64,000 bases of DNA, taken from the NCBI RefSeq assembly GCF_030867095.1, contig NC_081827.1:50717001-50781000 (forward strand), in the 5' to 3' direction. The stretch is from Alligator mississippiensis (lineage: Eukaryota; Chordata; Crocodylia; Alligatoridae). Position 1 is the first letter of the stretch, and each line of letters opens with the position of its first letter. A program made the translations under genes and the position numbers. Positions 22,710 through 35,120 of this stretch are shown here, one piece after another. The notes beneath the pieces are model-generated. The model saw nothing but the letters and a program-made list of their open reading frames with translations, was not told the DNA's origin and did no database searches.

Positions 22710-25174
22710 CTAAATCAAAGAAAAATGTTTTAATTTCAAGTCACTAATACAGGTAGAAATTTTACAAGTTACTTACTTACTTGATTTTTAAGTAAGACTT
22801 GCCTGTTGAAGATAAAATCTAACATTTGAATAATAAGACATTTGTATTTTCCTTTAAAATAATTCCTAATGTCAATTGTTGACCAGCTTTACCATCATTT
22901 TTCCTCCCCTAATCAAAAGAGTTCTTTAAATAAAATCTTCCAGTAGCCTGACACTTGGTATGTCCATATGAAAAAATCCTTAAAATATTGCCTTTTCATG
23001 GTAAACTGCAGTTGTTTGGCAAAGTTTAATTGCCTTCCAAACAAAAGCATTCTAAATGAAAATTTTAATTGAACTGACACACAAAATCTGGTAGTTTTGC
23101 CCATGCAGATGTGCTTCTCACATATAAACAACTTACTCTGTGGGAATTTCACAAAAGCTACAGGAATTCTGCCAAGTGTCTGTTTCAAATTGTTTATGAT
23201 TCAACACATGACTAAGGACTAATACTGACAAGTAGCCAAAACTGACTGAAACAAAAATCTAGGTTAACAGCACTTTAAAATAAAAATGACCTGCTAACCA
23301 AGTTTAGAAAATGCTTTTACTTCTATAAATATGCTCCAAATGTAAAAAACCTTGCTTCAGTGTTGTCCACAAAGTCCATAAAAGTTCTAAATTATTCAAT
23401 TGCAAATGTTTACATAGTTTCCCCCTATGAACAAATACTGATCTCATTCTTCACTCACAAAGTTGGTAAGTGACAGCTTTCACCAGTATGTTCTATAGGA
23501 ACATCATTAGTATTTACATATTAGAAGTGATTTTTTTTCCCCCATAGCAAACTTCATCTTCTTGATTGGCTGAAAGTTGTCCCAACTACTACTGAAGATA
23601 ATGTTTTCTATACCTGGCCTTATTTTTAAATTTCATTAATAGAAGAAAGCATTTTTTTTAGATTTGAAGTTAAAAAAATTTCCAACTACATAAAATATTT
23701 TTGAATGTTTCTATTATGTATACTATTTTAAACATATCATAAAGATAAGGTGAAATACCAACTGTTGAAAGGTTTGAGGGAAAACTAAGTAAAAAAAACA
23801 GGCTAGAATATAAAATGTATTTAGACTGCCTCAAAATCATACAATAACTGTGAGATGAGAACATGTTAAGGCAAAGAGTTGTGCTCAAACTCAAATACAG
23901 GTAAGTCATTAATTGTTTGTAGTTTAAAACTACACAAACAGCAGCAAGCTATTTTGTTCAAATTCAAATAACTTTCTAACTTTACTTCTCACCTGTTTTC
24001 TCTCTACATTAAACTGAAGCCATAGATCACACAGACCATGGGTGTTGAATTTCTAAACAGCTGGGGGCCTCATGCCCTGCAAGCTGCACAGACATCAGGG
24101 TTGCCATCACTGCATCATGGCTTGCACCGCAGCTCACCACACCATAACCACACTGCCCCTGGCACAGGCCCAAAACAGGGAAGCAGGAAGAGGGAGGTGG
24201 AAGGGGAGCCTGGAGATTCTAGATGCTATTGCAGCTGGAGCAAAAACAGGAGTCTTGGCCAGGCAAGAGCTAAGGCCTCAACTGACCCTCAACTTAACCA
24301 TTCGCAGGGCACATGAACCCCCACAGGTTACCAGTTACACAGCCCTGACCCAGAGGAATATGAACTGCCTGGTGTGTACTGTAAATTTTACCATGCTCCA
24401 TAACTAGCAATGCCCATTCTATGAAATTCTCAAAGCATAGCAACTGGTTACTCACTCCATCTCTTTGTGCACCTTCTCTCTAACAAAGATTCAATATTTC
24501 TCCAGTCTCAAAGAAACTTTCTTAGCAGTCTGGGCTTTGTGTCAGGCCCCTAAATAATTCAACCCAATCTGAATTCTCTACCCATGGAGCAAAACACCCC
24601 ATATCTTTCCAAATAATATGGCAGAAACCCCAGACAAACTATTTTCATTGTAGGCACAAGGATTCTGTTTCAGAATGAAAACAGGTTAAAAACATACTAG
24701 TTTCATCAATTAGATGCCACTGTTAAACAAGCTGAATTTTGGAGAATTGGGAGAAGGTAGAGAAAAAACAGAGAATGTATTTTAAGAAAAAATAACCAAA
24801 AATGAAATAGTTGCTGTGGGGCAACTAATGTATAAGGATTTCAGGCATATCATGAAGATAAAGATTAAAATGATCAATTTTAAAACATTTACTCTTAAAT
24901 TAAGATCAGAATGACACACCCTGAACATATGCTGAACTGCCAGTATATACTTGTAGTTACGCTGTGCTGCAATAAATGTCTCATACAGGATGGGGTTGTA
25001 CCTGGCCCCACTTTATCTCACAATAATAAAGAGTGGTCACACACAAAAAAGATTATAGTGTGTTGAGACAATCAAACCACACAAAATTATAGCCAGGTAA
25101 ACTCAAATTTTAAAAGCAGAAGAGACAAATTTCCTCGCAAGTGATCAAATCTTCCTCAGATGTCCTTTCTAAGC
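22710..25174. other. Intron-like AT-rich sequence
   Basis: It lies within the first large intron of the proposed minus-strand gene. No exon or transposon could be supported. A GTAAGTAAGTAA repeat near 22774-22800 mimics splice donors. A GC-rich island at 24040-24370 has no recognised ends. Confidence 0.45.
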
Positions 25175-25472
25175 CAGTAGTTCTCAACCTTTTTGTGGAC
25201 TCAAGGCACCCCTTGAAAAATGTTAGCTCTTACATCTCACTTGATTTTTTAACTAGAGAAAAATAAAGCAATTCTTCTGTTGCGACGAAATCAAAAACAT
25301 TTCGACTGGTTTTCCTCTTTCTAACATTGTGGATTCATTGAAATCTCTGGGTTTGTCTAGTGAATCATGTTTGCACACATAACAGTACTAGCATTACATG
25401 ATATTCTATGGCACCCCTGTAAGGAACTCAAGGCACCCCAGAGTACAGCACCACCTTGGTTGAGAATCCCTG
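25175..25472. mobile_element. hAT-Charlie-type MITE
   Basis: The ends are CAGTAGTTCTCAACC on the left and, reverse complemented, CAGGGATTCTCAACC on the right, the classic Charlie pattern. The flanks TTCTAAGC and TCCTAAAC agree at 6 of 8 positions, as expected for an old 8-bp TSD. The phrase AAGGCACCCC appears near both ends. No transposase is encoded. Confidence 0.85.
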
Positions 25473-25480
25473 TCCTAAAC

Positions 25481-26160
25481 CTACATCTTTCCAGCCTTTG
25501 AAGTCTACTAGAGACTCTGAAATACATTCATGAATTAATGTTACTATTTTATTAGTTTTATATTCACTACTCAACATCTTTTCATACTTTAGGAATAAGC
25601 AATACCTCCATTTTCTCATTTTTATTTCTATTCTTTAAAAAAAAATCTGGCTGGGCATGAGATGTGACAATAGTACATGATTGCCTATTCTATGAACCAA
25701 TCCTGAAATTATGATTGGTTAAACAGTAGAGGAATGAAGATGTAATGTTTAAAAACAGAGTATGGTCATTTGAAATTGCTTTAAGGCAATCAAGAAGCAA
25801 ATTCTCCATTGGTGCCACATCATAGCTGCACTGATTTCACCAGCTGAAGATCTACCCTGAGATGTTTATATATGAAGTCTCTACCTGTACTGTCAAATTT
25901 TATGCAGTGAAAAGAAGCATTGTTTTCTCATTCTGCACCCCAGCTCCCATGACAGGAGAACACAAAATATCTGAAACATTCTACATTGTTTTGCTGTATT
26001 TCAAATGAGCTCTTGAGCTTCATGGATTCCAGAGCTAGGCTTTAGAAAGCTTCTTTATATAAATTGAGTTTTGCCATACATGAAACTTTGAGACTACCCC
26101 TGCTCCCTCCCACCCATACGTTAGACACCTCTTGTTCTGTTTCATCCTTCTGTTCAGCGG
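25481..26160. other. Intron-like non-coding stretch
   Basis: No feature recognised. Confidence 0.4.
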
Positions 26161-26168
26161 TTATTAAC

Positions 26169-27117
26169 TAGGGCTATGTGAAGCTTCAGTAGCCAATTTG
26201 ATTTGGAGGAGATTCGGCTCAATTCAGCGGCTGAATCTCCGAGTCGAATCAGAAGCCTCCGAATTGATTCAGAGAGATTCAGCCATAGACTGTACAAGCA
26301 GGCACTGGGCAGTACCAGCGGGAGCAGCTGGGGAAACAGCCGAATGAGCCTTGAGCCGGCAGCCCCGGGAGAAGCCGCAGCTCGTCTGGCTGCTCCCCTG
26401 CTGGGGTGAGGCAGCAAGTGCTGGCAGCCCCAGGAGAAGCTGTGGGGGCTGGGGGGAATGATTGGGAGCTGGGGGAATCTAGCCAGGAGCTGGGGGAAGG
26501 AACAGGGGCTTCCTCCCAGCTCCCAGTTCAATTTCCCAGCTCCCAATCATTCCCCCTAGCCCCTGCAGCCTCTCCCAGGGTTGCTGGCTCAAGCCATGGC
26601 TCATCAACTGCTCCCCTGGTTGGCCCCCACCGGGGCGAGGCAGGCAGTGCTGGTGGCTCTGGGAGAAGCTGTGGGGGCTGGGGGAATGATCGGAAGCTGA
26701 GGAATCAAACCGGGAACTGCGGGGAATGATTGGGGGCTGCGGGAACCATCAGGGGCTTCCCCCCAGCTCCCAGTTCAGTTCCTCAGTTCCCAGTTCAATT
26801 CCCCACCTCCCCAATCATCCCCCGCCCCCAGCTCCTAATCATTCCCCCCAGTTCCCAAGGCTTCTTCCAGGGCTGCCAGCACTGCCTGCCTTGCCCTGGC
26901 AGGGGGGCAGCCAGTTGAGCAGCCGGACAAGCCATAGCTTCTCCTGGGGCTGCTGGCTCGAGCCAGGGCTCATCCGGCTGCTCCCCCAGGTACTCCTGCC
27001 CGCACCACCTGCCTGTATAGTCTATGGCCGGATTTTGATTCGGCCAAATCAAATCACCAATTCAAATCACTGTCCCACCGAATCCAAAACAAATACTTTC
27101 TGCTTCACACAGGCCTA
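26169..27117. mobile_element. Non-autonomous hAT family A, copy 1
   Basis: The left end is TAGGGCTATGTGAAGCTTC and the right end is TGCTTCACACAGGCCTA. Both are flanked by the identical 8-mer TTATTAAC (26161-26168 and 27118-27125). Subterminal regions are dense in GATTCGG, GAATC and TTCAAATCA motifs. The middle is GC-rich with internally repeated AGCTGGGGGAATGATTGGGAG-type units in both orientations. No transposase frame is visible in 949 bp. The same family recurs at 53982 and 58609. Confidence 0.92.
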
Positions 27118-27179
27118 TTATTAACCCCCCAAATAATACATTCAGCAATTAAAAGATAGTTAACATAGAAAAGGAAGCA

Positions 27180-27478
27180 CTGAGGGAGGATTTGATAACA
27201 GTCTTCAACTACCTGAAGGGTGATTATAAAGAAGGTGGGGAGAGACTCTTCTCTTCAGCTATGGAGGACAGGACAAGAATTGTAACAAGTGAAATTAGGC
27301 TGGCTGTTAGGAAGAAGTATTCACTATAAGAGTGGCTAAGGATTGGAACAGGCTAACCAAAAAGATGGTGAAATCTCCACCCTGAAAGAGTAGGTTAGAC
27401 AGACACTTGACTAAGATGGTTTAGGCAGAGATCCCAAGGTCCTCAAGGTCTAGTTTTCTGTGATTTTATTCTGTGATC
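27180..27478 (+). mobile_element. CR1-like LINE 3' end
   Basis: The phrases GAAGTATTCACTATAAGAG, GGAACAGGCTAACC and GATGGTTTAGGCAGAGATC, ending GTGATTTTATTCTGTGATC, follow the order of a CR1 3' region (last ORF2 codons, 3' UTR, ATTCTGTG tail). The copy is old and 5'-truncated. Confidence 0.65.
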
Positions 27479-29469
27479 TCCTCTTCTGCAACTGAGGAAG
27501 CCAGTCTGTCAAATGATACTAATGCAAATAAACCTCTTAGAAAACACTTATATATGCTTTTCCATCTGCAAGTTGCTTTAGCAATTTTGGATTTACTAGA
27601 GATTTACCTGGACTGACCCGTATTTTTACCTTACATTCAAGGGATAGCAGTCAACTTTAGTATTAATTTTAAAAAATCCAGTAGATATCTGAACTAAGTT
27701 ACCATTGTGCCTCTTCAAGATTTTGGCTAGTATTTGAAAAGTAAGAAATTCAAAAGCAAAATTAGTATCTGAGATAGAATGAAGTAAATTCAAAATGGAA
27801 GCAATAATGTTATCCTCAACTTCAGGAAGAGTAGATGCATCACACCCATGAGGACATGACTCGTTTTACTGGAACTATAAGCACACAAAACTGAAAGCAG
27901 AAGTAGGTTAATATGATGAGTTACAGTTAGGCTTTTATGGAAGTTGCTGGTTTCTTTCAGGTGGTGCCACTCAGAAAATACTTCAGGACTGACACCAACA
28001 ACTATAAAACAAAAACCTTTAATCAGATAATTTTATATATGGGAACACAAATATAGAAGAAGTATTTTAAAAGTCTGAGCAATTTTAGTAAGTTGTGAAA
28101 CTGTTTGGATAAAAAATCCCATTACTCATAATACTAAGGTGCTGCTGGTAAAGAGGGATTGTTAAAATTAGAAAAGTAACTGTAATCTTAAGACTTCTAG
28201 AATTCTTGCTTAGAGTAAACCATCAAATTCTGGTCTGCATCCAATGCTGTATTATGCCATTTATTATGAGAATGATCCCTATTCATGAGTACTTAAGTAT
28301 GTAAAGTCTATAAGTCTTTAAACACATGCTTGAAGATGAGCATGTGCTTTAGTGCTTTACTGAAATAAGGCCTTGAACATCAAATAGTCTTTCTTGAGAC
28401 ACTAAATTAGCATCATGTTTTCATCATTAGATCACATGTCACTTGCACATGAGAAAGCACCAGATGCCACCTTCAGAATTTCACTCTAAATTTCTTCTAG
28501 TTTTTTCAAACACAATATTCTCATTCTAGAGGGTAAAGTAGGTATAGGCTGTTGCCCTACACAGCTTAATTATTTATCTCCCTTTCATAAGTAAACCTTT
28601 TCCTTTCTCTAAATTGCAAGACTTAAGAATTTTTCACCAATACCTACGCTGGGTTATTTTTAGTTAATACTCCTAGACAGGCCTACATTGATATTTAGGG
28701 GCAACTGTGAGGTCACTCCACCAGCCAAAGACCTTCCTTTTTTGTTTAAATCATCCCTTGCAGCCCACATCAAAACTATTAGCAGCGTGTTTCTATTCTG
28801 ACCACAGCCCTTCTATGAATCAGTGCACAGACTAGTTGTCTTAACTTATGGTGAAGAAAGAGAGGAATTAATGGGCAGAAGGGCTTGGAAGTCTGAAACA
28901 AGGAATTGTAGGGTTGTACCTGGTGGACTCCTGTGCTCAACACCTGCCCAGATAAGTCCATGACAAACTGTAAGCAGGGGGAAGTTAGAAGACATGAAGA
29001 GGTGGGATCAACCTCACAGCCAGAAGTTCAGAATTCCAAGGGTCCAGCTGAACCAGTACAGAGAACCAAGAGGTTTACAGCATACATAGGCTTCAGAGTA
29101 CTCTTAAGCCAAGCCTTAACTAACTGTGTAGAGATAACAATAGGTCATGCTTCAAAAAAACTGGCTTAAAAAAAGCAGTCTTATTCTTCAACTGTAGTTC
29201 TGAGCACAGAGTGGTGGTAGACTCCAACCATATTATATGGTTATATGGTTAGCATAAATGCAAAGGACTTAATATGAGGGATATGGGCATAAGTAACTGT
29301 CACCAACACATCACCTCTTAGTACAGAGCTCTTAGTGATCAGAAATAAGTATTCACATAAAAGCTAAATTATACATTAGTCCAGAAGTACACAGCAAAAC
29401 ACTGGAGCTTTTTACTTCACAGCACAAAAGTAGAAACCTTAATTTAGCTCTAAGGAACTGAAAAGGATC
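27479..29469. other. Intron-like AT-rich sequence
   Basis: No gene, transposon end or RNA gene was recognised. Short frames lack coding character. Confidence 0.45.
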
Positions 29470-29515
29470 GGGGGGGGGGGGGGTAGGCGTGAAGATAAAA
29501 AAAAAAAAAAAAAAA
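29470..29515. repeat. G14 and A19 homopolymer runs
   Basis: A run of about 14 G and a run of about 19 A are separated by a short spacer. Low complexity. Confidence 0.9.
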
Positions 29516-31084
29516 TGTGCTACTCTCTCCGGCATGCCTATGGTTCCACCTAACCCTGAAAAAGTATATCTATTCTTTTTGGAAGGGAGGGGAAAAAAAC
29601 CTAGCAACCCTTTGCAGGGGTGACACCAGCCTCTACCTGGTGGGCGGGAGGAGAGGGGGACAGGACTAAGGTGGCCTAGACAAGGTGGCCTAGACAGAAA
29701 TTTGGGGGGGTTGCGCAAACAAAGGTAAGACATGGATCCCATGGGCTGCAGGATAGGCTCAGTTGCATGGGGTGGGCAGCAGGGGCCCAGGCAGGAGGGT
29801 TGAATAAGGACAGCGCCAGGAGGGTTAGCTATGGGGGGGGCTAAGGTTAATTTAGGGGTGGCTATAACCCCCACAACCTCCTCCTCCCCCCAGCACCACC
29901 CCTGCCCCTTTGCAATGATATATACAGCTTTAACCCTTGGGTTCTCTCAGATTCCAGAGCAGCGCATTTCCTTGGCACATATGGACCCTCCAAAATCAAA
30001 ACTGAGCACTAAAATGGCACTATTTCACACAGATCACAGCCCAGCAATTATGAAGAGCCAAATTCTGATTACTGGGTAAATATTTGTGTGAATAAAGTCA
30101 TTTTAAAATGGACTAATGAAACAGAGAGAGAGAGGCAGAGAGAAAGATGTTCATCTGTTATGCTGGCAAGCACAGCACAAGCACAAGCACACACACACAC
30201 ACACATATAATAAACTTAGATGTAGTCCATATGCTTTTTTGCAGCTTCTGCTGCCCTCACCATCTTTCTCCCAAATCTGTCATGATAGTATCTGCTTAAC
30301 ACACTTGTTAGTTGTGTGCTATACAGTGGTGTATTTTTTAATTCACTTAGCTGGTCTGTGCATGTGTGTGCACATGCATTGTAATGGAAGAGGACATTTA
30401 GGCTCGGTAGTGCAATTGTGAGACTACATGAAGTGAAATGAAGGAAATACCTTCATCTACTTTTCTTGAGATACATTGCAGAATTATGGAAGAGAGGAAG
30501 AAGTGGATGTCCTCAAGAAGCAAGTTATTTAAACAATTATATAAACTTGTTTTTGTTTGCCAAAAACAATGCTGTTAAACTGAAATCATGGACTCAGGCT
30601 CCAAAAAGAGCTTTATTCATATATGAGTGCCCAACTGTCCATTTAAATGAGTAGTTGGCACCTATATAGTTTGGAGAATCTGGAGCAAAACCCAGCCTAT
30701 TAAACTAAGTACCTACACTGCAAAAATTAGTCCAGATTACCTGCTTCAGTAGCGTTAAACTTACTAGGTACTCACATTTACATCTCCGATTGCAAAGATT
30801 TCTAGACATTAAAACTTAAGCTAAGGATTATTTCTGGGTTTTATCCAATGACTGTGTAATGTAAAATACAGAACATACAATACTGCAAAATGTCTTCCTA
30901 GGAGCCAGATCCAAAACCCAGGATATGCCCCACTGCTCCCCAGACACATCGACCCAGCTTACTGCCCTCACCAATGAGCTGTAGCAGTCATACTCCCTCT
31001 TGCTTGTTCTCATAGCTCAATCATTTTTGCAGGTCTTGGCTATAAGGTAGCCCAGCTTTACTGTGAAAGGTGCAATGCACTTCC
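29516..31084. other. Intron-like sequence with a small CA repeat
   Basis: A short (CA)n tract lies at 30189-30206. A GC-rich patch at 29590-29900 gives a 173-aa minus-strand frame that is proline-rich and contains no recognised domain. I regard it as chance. Confidence 0.4.
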
Positions 31085-31255
31085 ACTCAGACTCTTCTGT
31101 AGTCTAGTGGTAGGAAATATGGGTTTGAATCTCCTGAGGCTATGGAGGGACTAGAATTCAGTGACTCACTGGGTGTGTGGTATTATGTAAAAAATGGGCT
31201 CCACCACTACTACCACTAGGCTACCCTCTGAAAGGTCTTTACGCTCTGGATCCTG
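31085..31255 (+). repeat. tRNA-like SINE relic, foldback form
   Basis: TCTGTAGTCTAGTGGTAGG resembles a tRNA A-box region and GGGTTTGAATCTCC a B box. The 3' part carries CCACTACTACCACTAGGCTA, complementary to the start, so the element folds back on itself. A related arrangement stands at 60065-60185. It resembles tRNA-derived SINEs of turtles and crocodilians (recollection). Confidence 0.45.
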
Positions 31256-31880
31256 AAGGTAGGCACCAAATGTGCAGCCTTAATTTAAGCGCCTAAAATT
31301 CCAGATATTCAAGAACAACTCTCTGCATTGTTTCCTTTCTAGGCGACTCCCTGCAACACCCTTCAGAGACACCAACCTTCCCACTGATTATATACAGAGT
31401 CTGAATCCCTAACCTCCTCTCTTTGAATCACATTCTTATGACCAGAGACTTAATTGTTAAGTATCCTGAAGCCTAAATGAAAGCAACTAAATTGAAGGTG
31501 TCAAGGGCTAACAAACTTTGTTTCAGATAATTGTAATGGAATTTATGCATTCAAAACAGAAGTTAGGTACATAATGGTTTTGTGACCATGGGCCTCATTT
31601 TTCTCATCCTGAGATTCAATACAGCGTATTCCACTTACATGCATACCAGATAAGTGCATCAGGACAACTCTGGTCCCAGTTGATTTCCTAACGGTTTGTA
31701 CAGTAACAAACTCAAGTTGTGTGCATATGTCTTAAGTGCATACACTTTTCAAGTTTATAAACATTTTAGCATCTTATTGTATTCCCATTAACTGTACATT
31801 ACCTCTAGCTGCCTTAGTAACTAATCCTATTCCCTCTATATGCACCAGAATCAGTGAAGGGGAAGCAGCTATCAAGGTAC

Positions 31881-32190
31881 TGCTATTAGAAGCCTTGAAA
31901 ACCAGGGGACCTAAGTAGCCATGAAACCAACTAGCTCCCCTTATTTTCAAGGCTTCTAATAACAGTCTTGAAACTAATTATTAGAAGTCTTGAAAGTGAT
32001 GGAACTAGCCAGTTTCTGTGCTGCGACTACCAGAGCACTGACAGTGATATAAGTGATGCTTATTAACTGCACAGCGCTGTCAAGACTGTGGTAATAGCAG
32101 CCCCAAAAGTGACTACGCTCTCACTTTGCTCATAGTCACTGTCATGTCTGCTATTAGAAGCCTTGAAAAATGAGGGGAGCCAGTGTGGGG
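31881..32190. repeat. Cluster of a 19-bp motif in both orientations (hairpin)
   Basis: CTATTAGAAGCCTTGAAAA occurs at 31883 and 32151. Its inverse, TTTTCAAGGCTTCTAATA, stands at about 31944-31961. A diverged copy, ATTAGAAGTCTTGAAAG, is at about 31979. Segments 31881-31909 and 31936-31964 form an almost perfect stem. This may be the remains of a MITE or of a stacked insertion. Confidence 0.6.
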
Positions 32191-34199
32191 ACTGTTAATT
32201 CTACAATACTGGCAAAGCTATGTATTCCATGAGTATTCTTTACAGTTTGGATAAGTGGGTCCCGAGCCTATGCATGTACATGGAACATGCTGTAATAAGT
32301 TTCTGTACAATAGAACAATAACATTTGTAAAGGTGAAAGTTCTGAACACTTTTTCTAAGTTTTCTGTTCTAGAATATCTGGACTACCTTGCATTGTAACC
32401 ACATACTGAAAAATTGACAGATGAAGTTCTGGAATAATGACTGGAAATGTTATGAACTCACCTCTTCCTCTTTCCAAACTTCCTCCCTTCACCACCCCCC
32501 TCCACAGATTTAGGCTATAGGAAAGTAACAAACATTCACAAGTACTAATGAAGTTGATATTCATTTAGAACAAAAATATACCATATATGTTAAAGTTGAA
32601 GACAGACAAACAGCTATGCTTCAACTGAATTTTTCATATTTGTAATGTTGGCCAAGTATTTAAGTTTTTGCAGGGACCTAGCTAGTGATCAAACCCAAGC
32701 CAATATCTTACCAACTGCTTGGAAAACCATTGTTTCTTTATAATATGATCCTGTATCTCTGTATTTCAGAGCGATACATGCATGTATGTGCCTCCACATT
32801 AAAGTAGATGCCATGACAATTTCTGAAACATAATTTGTTTTCTTGTCATGGAAAAAACTAATTTATTTCATACTTAAAAACCCAATTCAAAGCAATACAT
32901 TTTAAAATTAAAGCTATTTTCCCAAAAAAATGAATGTACTTAATAAAACTTCAGTAATTTTCTTATGCATGGCCTACATGCAAAGTTTAACAAGAATGGG
33001 CATTCGATTGTGTACCACTTTATATGCAACAGAAATAAGCATGTTGAAAATGAATATGTATTATAGATTCTGGTTGTTCTGGCAAAAACAAGGTTCTAAC
33101 TTTGCAGTTCTGCGTGCTTGATCTTCTGTATCTAATCATTTTTATTTTTTGCTGTTTAGAAGTTATGAGTCACTCTCTAGGACAAGAAAACAATAAGATG
33201 AGTATAAGCCAATGTAACATTTCTCCATGCCAGAACATTTTTATTTAGCTACGGACACTTTCTGGTTTCTCAAATGAGGCTTCAACTTTGATTTCATGGA
33301 GCTATGGATTCAAAGAAGTTGCCAAAAAAAGAGACTGTAGCCTCATTATACAATTGTGCAACTGTGTTACCATGCTGTGTTTCAGTTACCAGCTATGTAT
33401 AAAGTTACAACTTGAAATTAGTTTCTTCTTTCTATTCTTCAGAGACTTATTTCTTTTTATATCACTATCAGAATTCTTGAGATAGAAACTGCCAGCTGTA
33501 AAAGAAAAAGATATTACCTGATTGCCACACACCATAACTATGTACAGTAAGTAACACATGCACTGTATGTTCATCTCAAGAGAGACAGATAAGGGTGGTG
33601 CCTTATCAAACTTTTTTGTCCAGAACTTGGGGGGGGAGGGGAGGGGGGTTCTCTCTGAAAACCAACGTATTTGGTGCTAAATTAAACATCTGTTCAGAGA
33701 CTTTTGCCCTCAGTGAAAGTAATTGCTAAAATCCACTTAAAGAATGGATGCAAAGCTAGCCAGTAAAGACCAGAAACTGGATCAGACAAACACAGCAAAA
33801 CTGACCTCCAACCTAAGCAAAGTCCGTGCTCCTGCATTCCTCAATGTACTGTAAGGACACATTAGGAATTTGAGGGGCGCTGCAGAAGTGCTTACAAAAC
33901 AGAGAAAAAAGAACAAACCAAAACACAGGCTTGAGCAGTCAGGGTGGGGAGTCCTGTTCAAGGAGTAGTATGCATCTCTCCCAATGCCCCCTGATTTCAC
34001 TGGGGGTGGGATCTTTCTGCTTTGCTGCAGAGGAAAGCATTTACAGAAGGAAGTGGCAGCGACTGTGTTCACCAACCATGGCAGGGAGGAGAGTTTAAAA
34101 AAAACAAAACAAAACAAAACCCCACACCCAATAAATCAGTAAACGCATCATTTAAATAAAAAGGCGCAACCGCTACAGAGAAACTCTACAGGAACTTAC
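32191..34199. other. Intron-like sequence just inside the proposed first intron
   Basis: No exon was supported. There is a G-rich run at about 33630-33650. A short donor-like GTAATATC on the minus strand at about 33507-33514 has no convincing exon behind it. Confidence 0.45.
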
Positions 34200-34293
34200 C
34201 TCGAGGGAGGGAGATCAAAAAGCTGCTTGCAGCCGGAGCTGCTCGCGCCGGCCCTTCAGGCCCTGAAGGAAGAAGCTCTCTCACTTGGGACAT
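34200..34293 (-). CDS. Probable first coding exon of an unidentified minus-strand gene
   Basis: On the minus strand an ATG at 34293 opens 31 codons (MSQVRELLPSGPEG...SSFLISLPR) plus 1 nt. It ends CCTCGAG followed by the consensus donor GTAAGTTC. An in-frame TAG lies about 60 nt upstream of the ATG, so the frame does not extend further. The Kozak context is weak because position -3 is C. The 1-nt remainder fits the 2-nt requirement of exon 22709-22578, giving one continuous frame. The sequence is Ala/Pro-rich, typical of CpG-island first exons. The segment could instead be 5' UTR that happens to be open. No protein family is recognised. Confidence 0.5.
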
Positions 34294-35120
34294 CTGCCAG
34301 CTCTCTCCCGGAGGACTCCAGAGCTCGCACCCCCCTAGCACGCGACCCTAGAGGAACAAACAAATGAAAGGACTCTTCTTTTAATGTGTTTTATGCAGAA
34401 CCCCCCCGCCCGGGGCGTGAGGGAGAGGAGCTGGGGAGGGGACAGCAAGGAGGAAGCAACAACTTGGCGACTGTGCGACAGCCCCCCCGCGAGCACGCGG
34501 GGCCCGGGCGCCGGCACCCCGGAGCGCGGGCTCCCTCTCCTCCCTCCCGCGGAGTCCCCGGGGCAGGAGGTGGGGGGAGCCCCTGGTGCTGCAGCCAAAG
34601 CAACTGCTCGCCATTACCTCAGCATATCCCCGACCGCGGCCACTGCCCCGCTCCCTCCTCCTCCTCCCGGCACCGCGGGGTCCCCTCCTGCTTGGGAGGG
34701 GGAAGCTCACAGCGGCAGGAGCAGGAGGGGCTGCGGTGGCATCTTCTCTGCTGCTGCCGCCGCCTCCTTTCCTCCCCTCGTTGCCACCTCCCCCGCGCAG
34801 CTCGGCGGGCCACAGCCCCCTCCCCTCCGGCGGCGCGGGCTCCGGCTCCGGCTCCGGCTCCTGCCCCTGCCCCTGCGCGGCCGGGTGCGCGGACTTTTTT
34901 CCTCCCCGCAGCCGCGACTCACTTTATTTTTTTCATCATTTCCGGATCATGAAAACATCCCGCTGGAGCTGGGAGCGGCTCCGGGGCGGTGGTTCCCCCG
35001 ACCCCGCTGCCCTCGGGGCTGGGGCAGGGCGAGGAGGTGTTTAGGGCCCCCCCCCCCCAAAGCCCGGGCCATCCTCGTGCCCATGCGGCTGAGCGGTGCC
35101 AAACACCTCCCCAGACGCGA
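34200..35120. promoter_or_regulatory. CpG island, probable housekeeping-type promoter
   Basis: The block is strongly GC-rich with dense CpG, unlike anything else in the window except transposon bodies. It contains no transposon ends. It has CCTCCCC and GGGGCGG-like Sp1-type boxes and an ETS-like TTCCGG at about 34940. No TATA box is evident. The minus-strand exon at 34293-34200 ends in a consensus donor at its lower-coordinate edge, so transcription on the minus strand is the best supported. A divergent plus-strand transcript is possible but I found no supported exon for it. The overlapping frames of up to 254 aa are products of GC richness. Confidence 0.75.

Noticed and set aside
22772..22840. 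38-bp exon-like segment ending in GTAAGTAAGTAA on the minus strand
   Set aside because: The donor is part of a tandem AAGT repeat and phase does not fit the nearby stronger exon.
23816..23908. Plus-strand AAATACAG followed by GTAAGTC donor
   Set aside because: All three frames upstream of the donor contain stops and no conserved segment is visible.
29353..29874. 173-aa minus-strand frame
   Set aside because: It spans A and G homopolymers and a GC-rich patch, is proline-rich, and has no domain or splice context.
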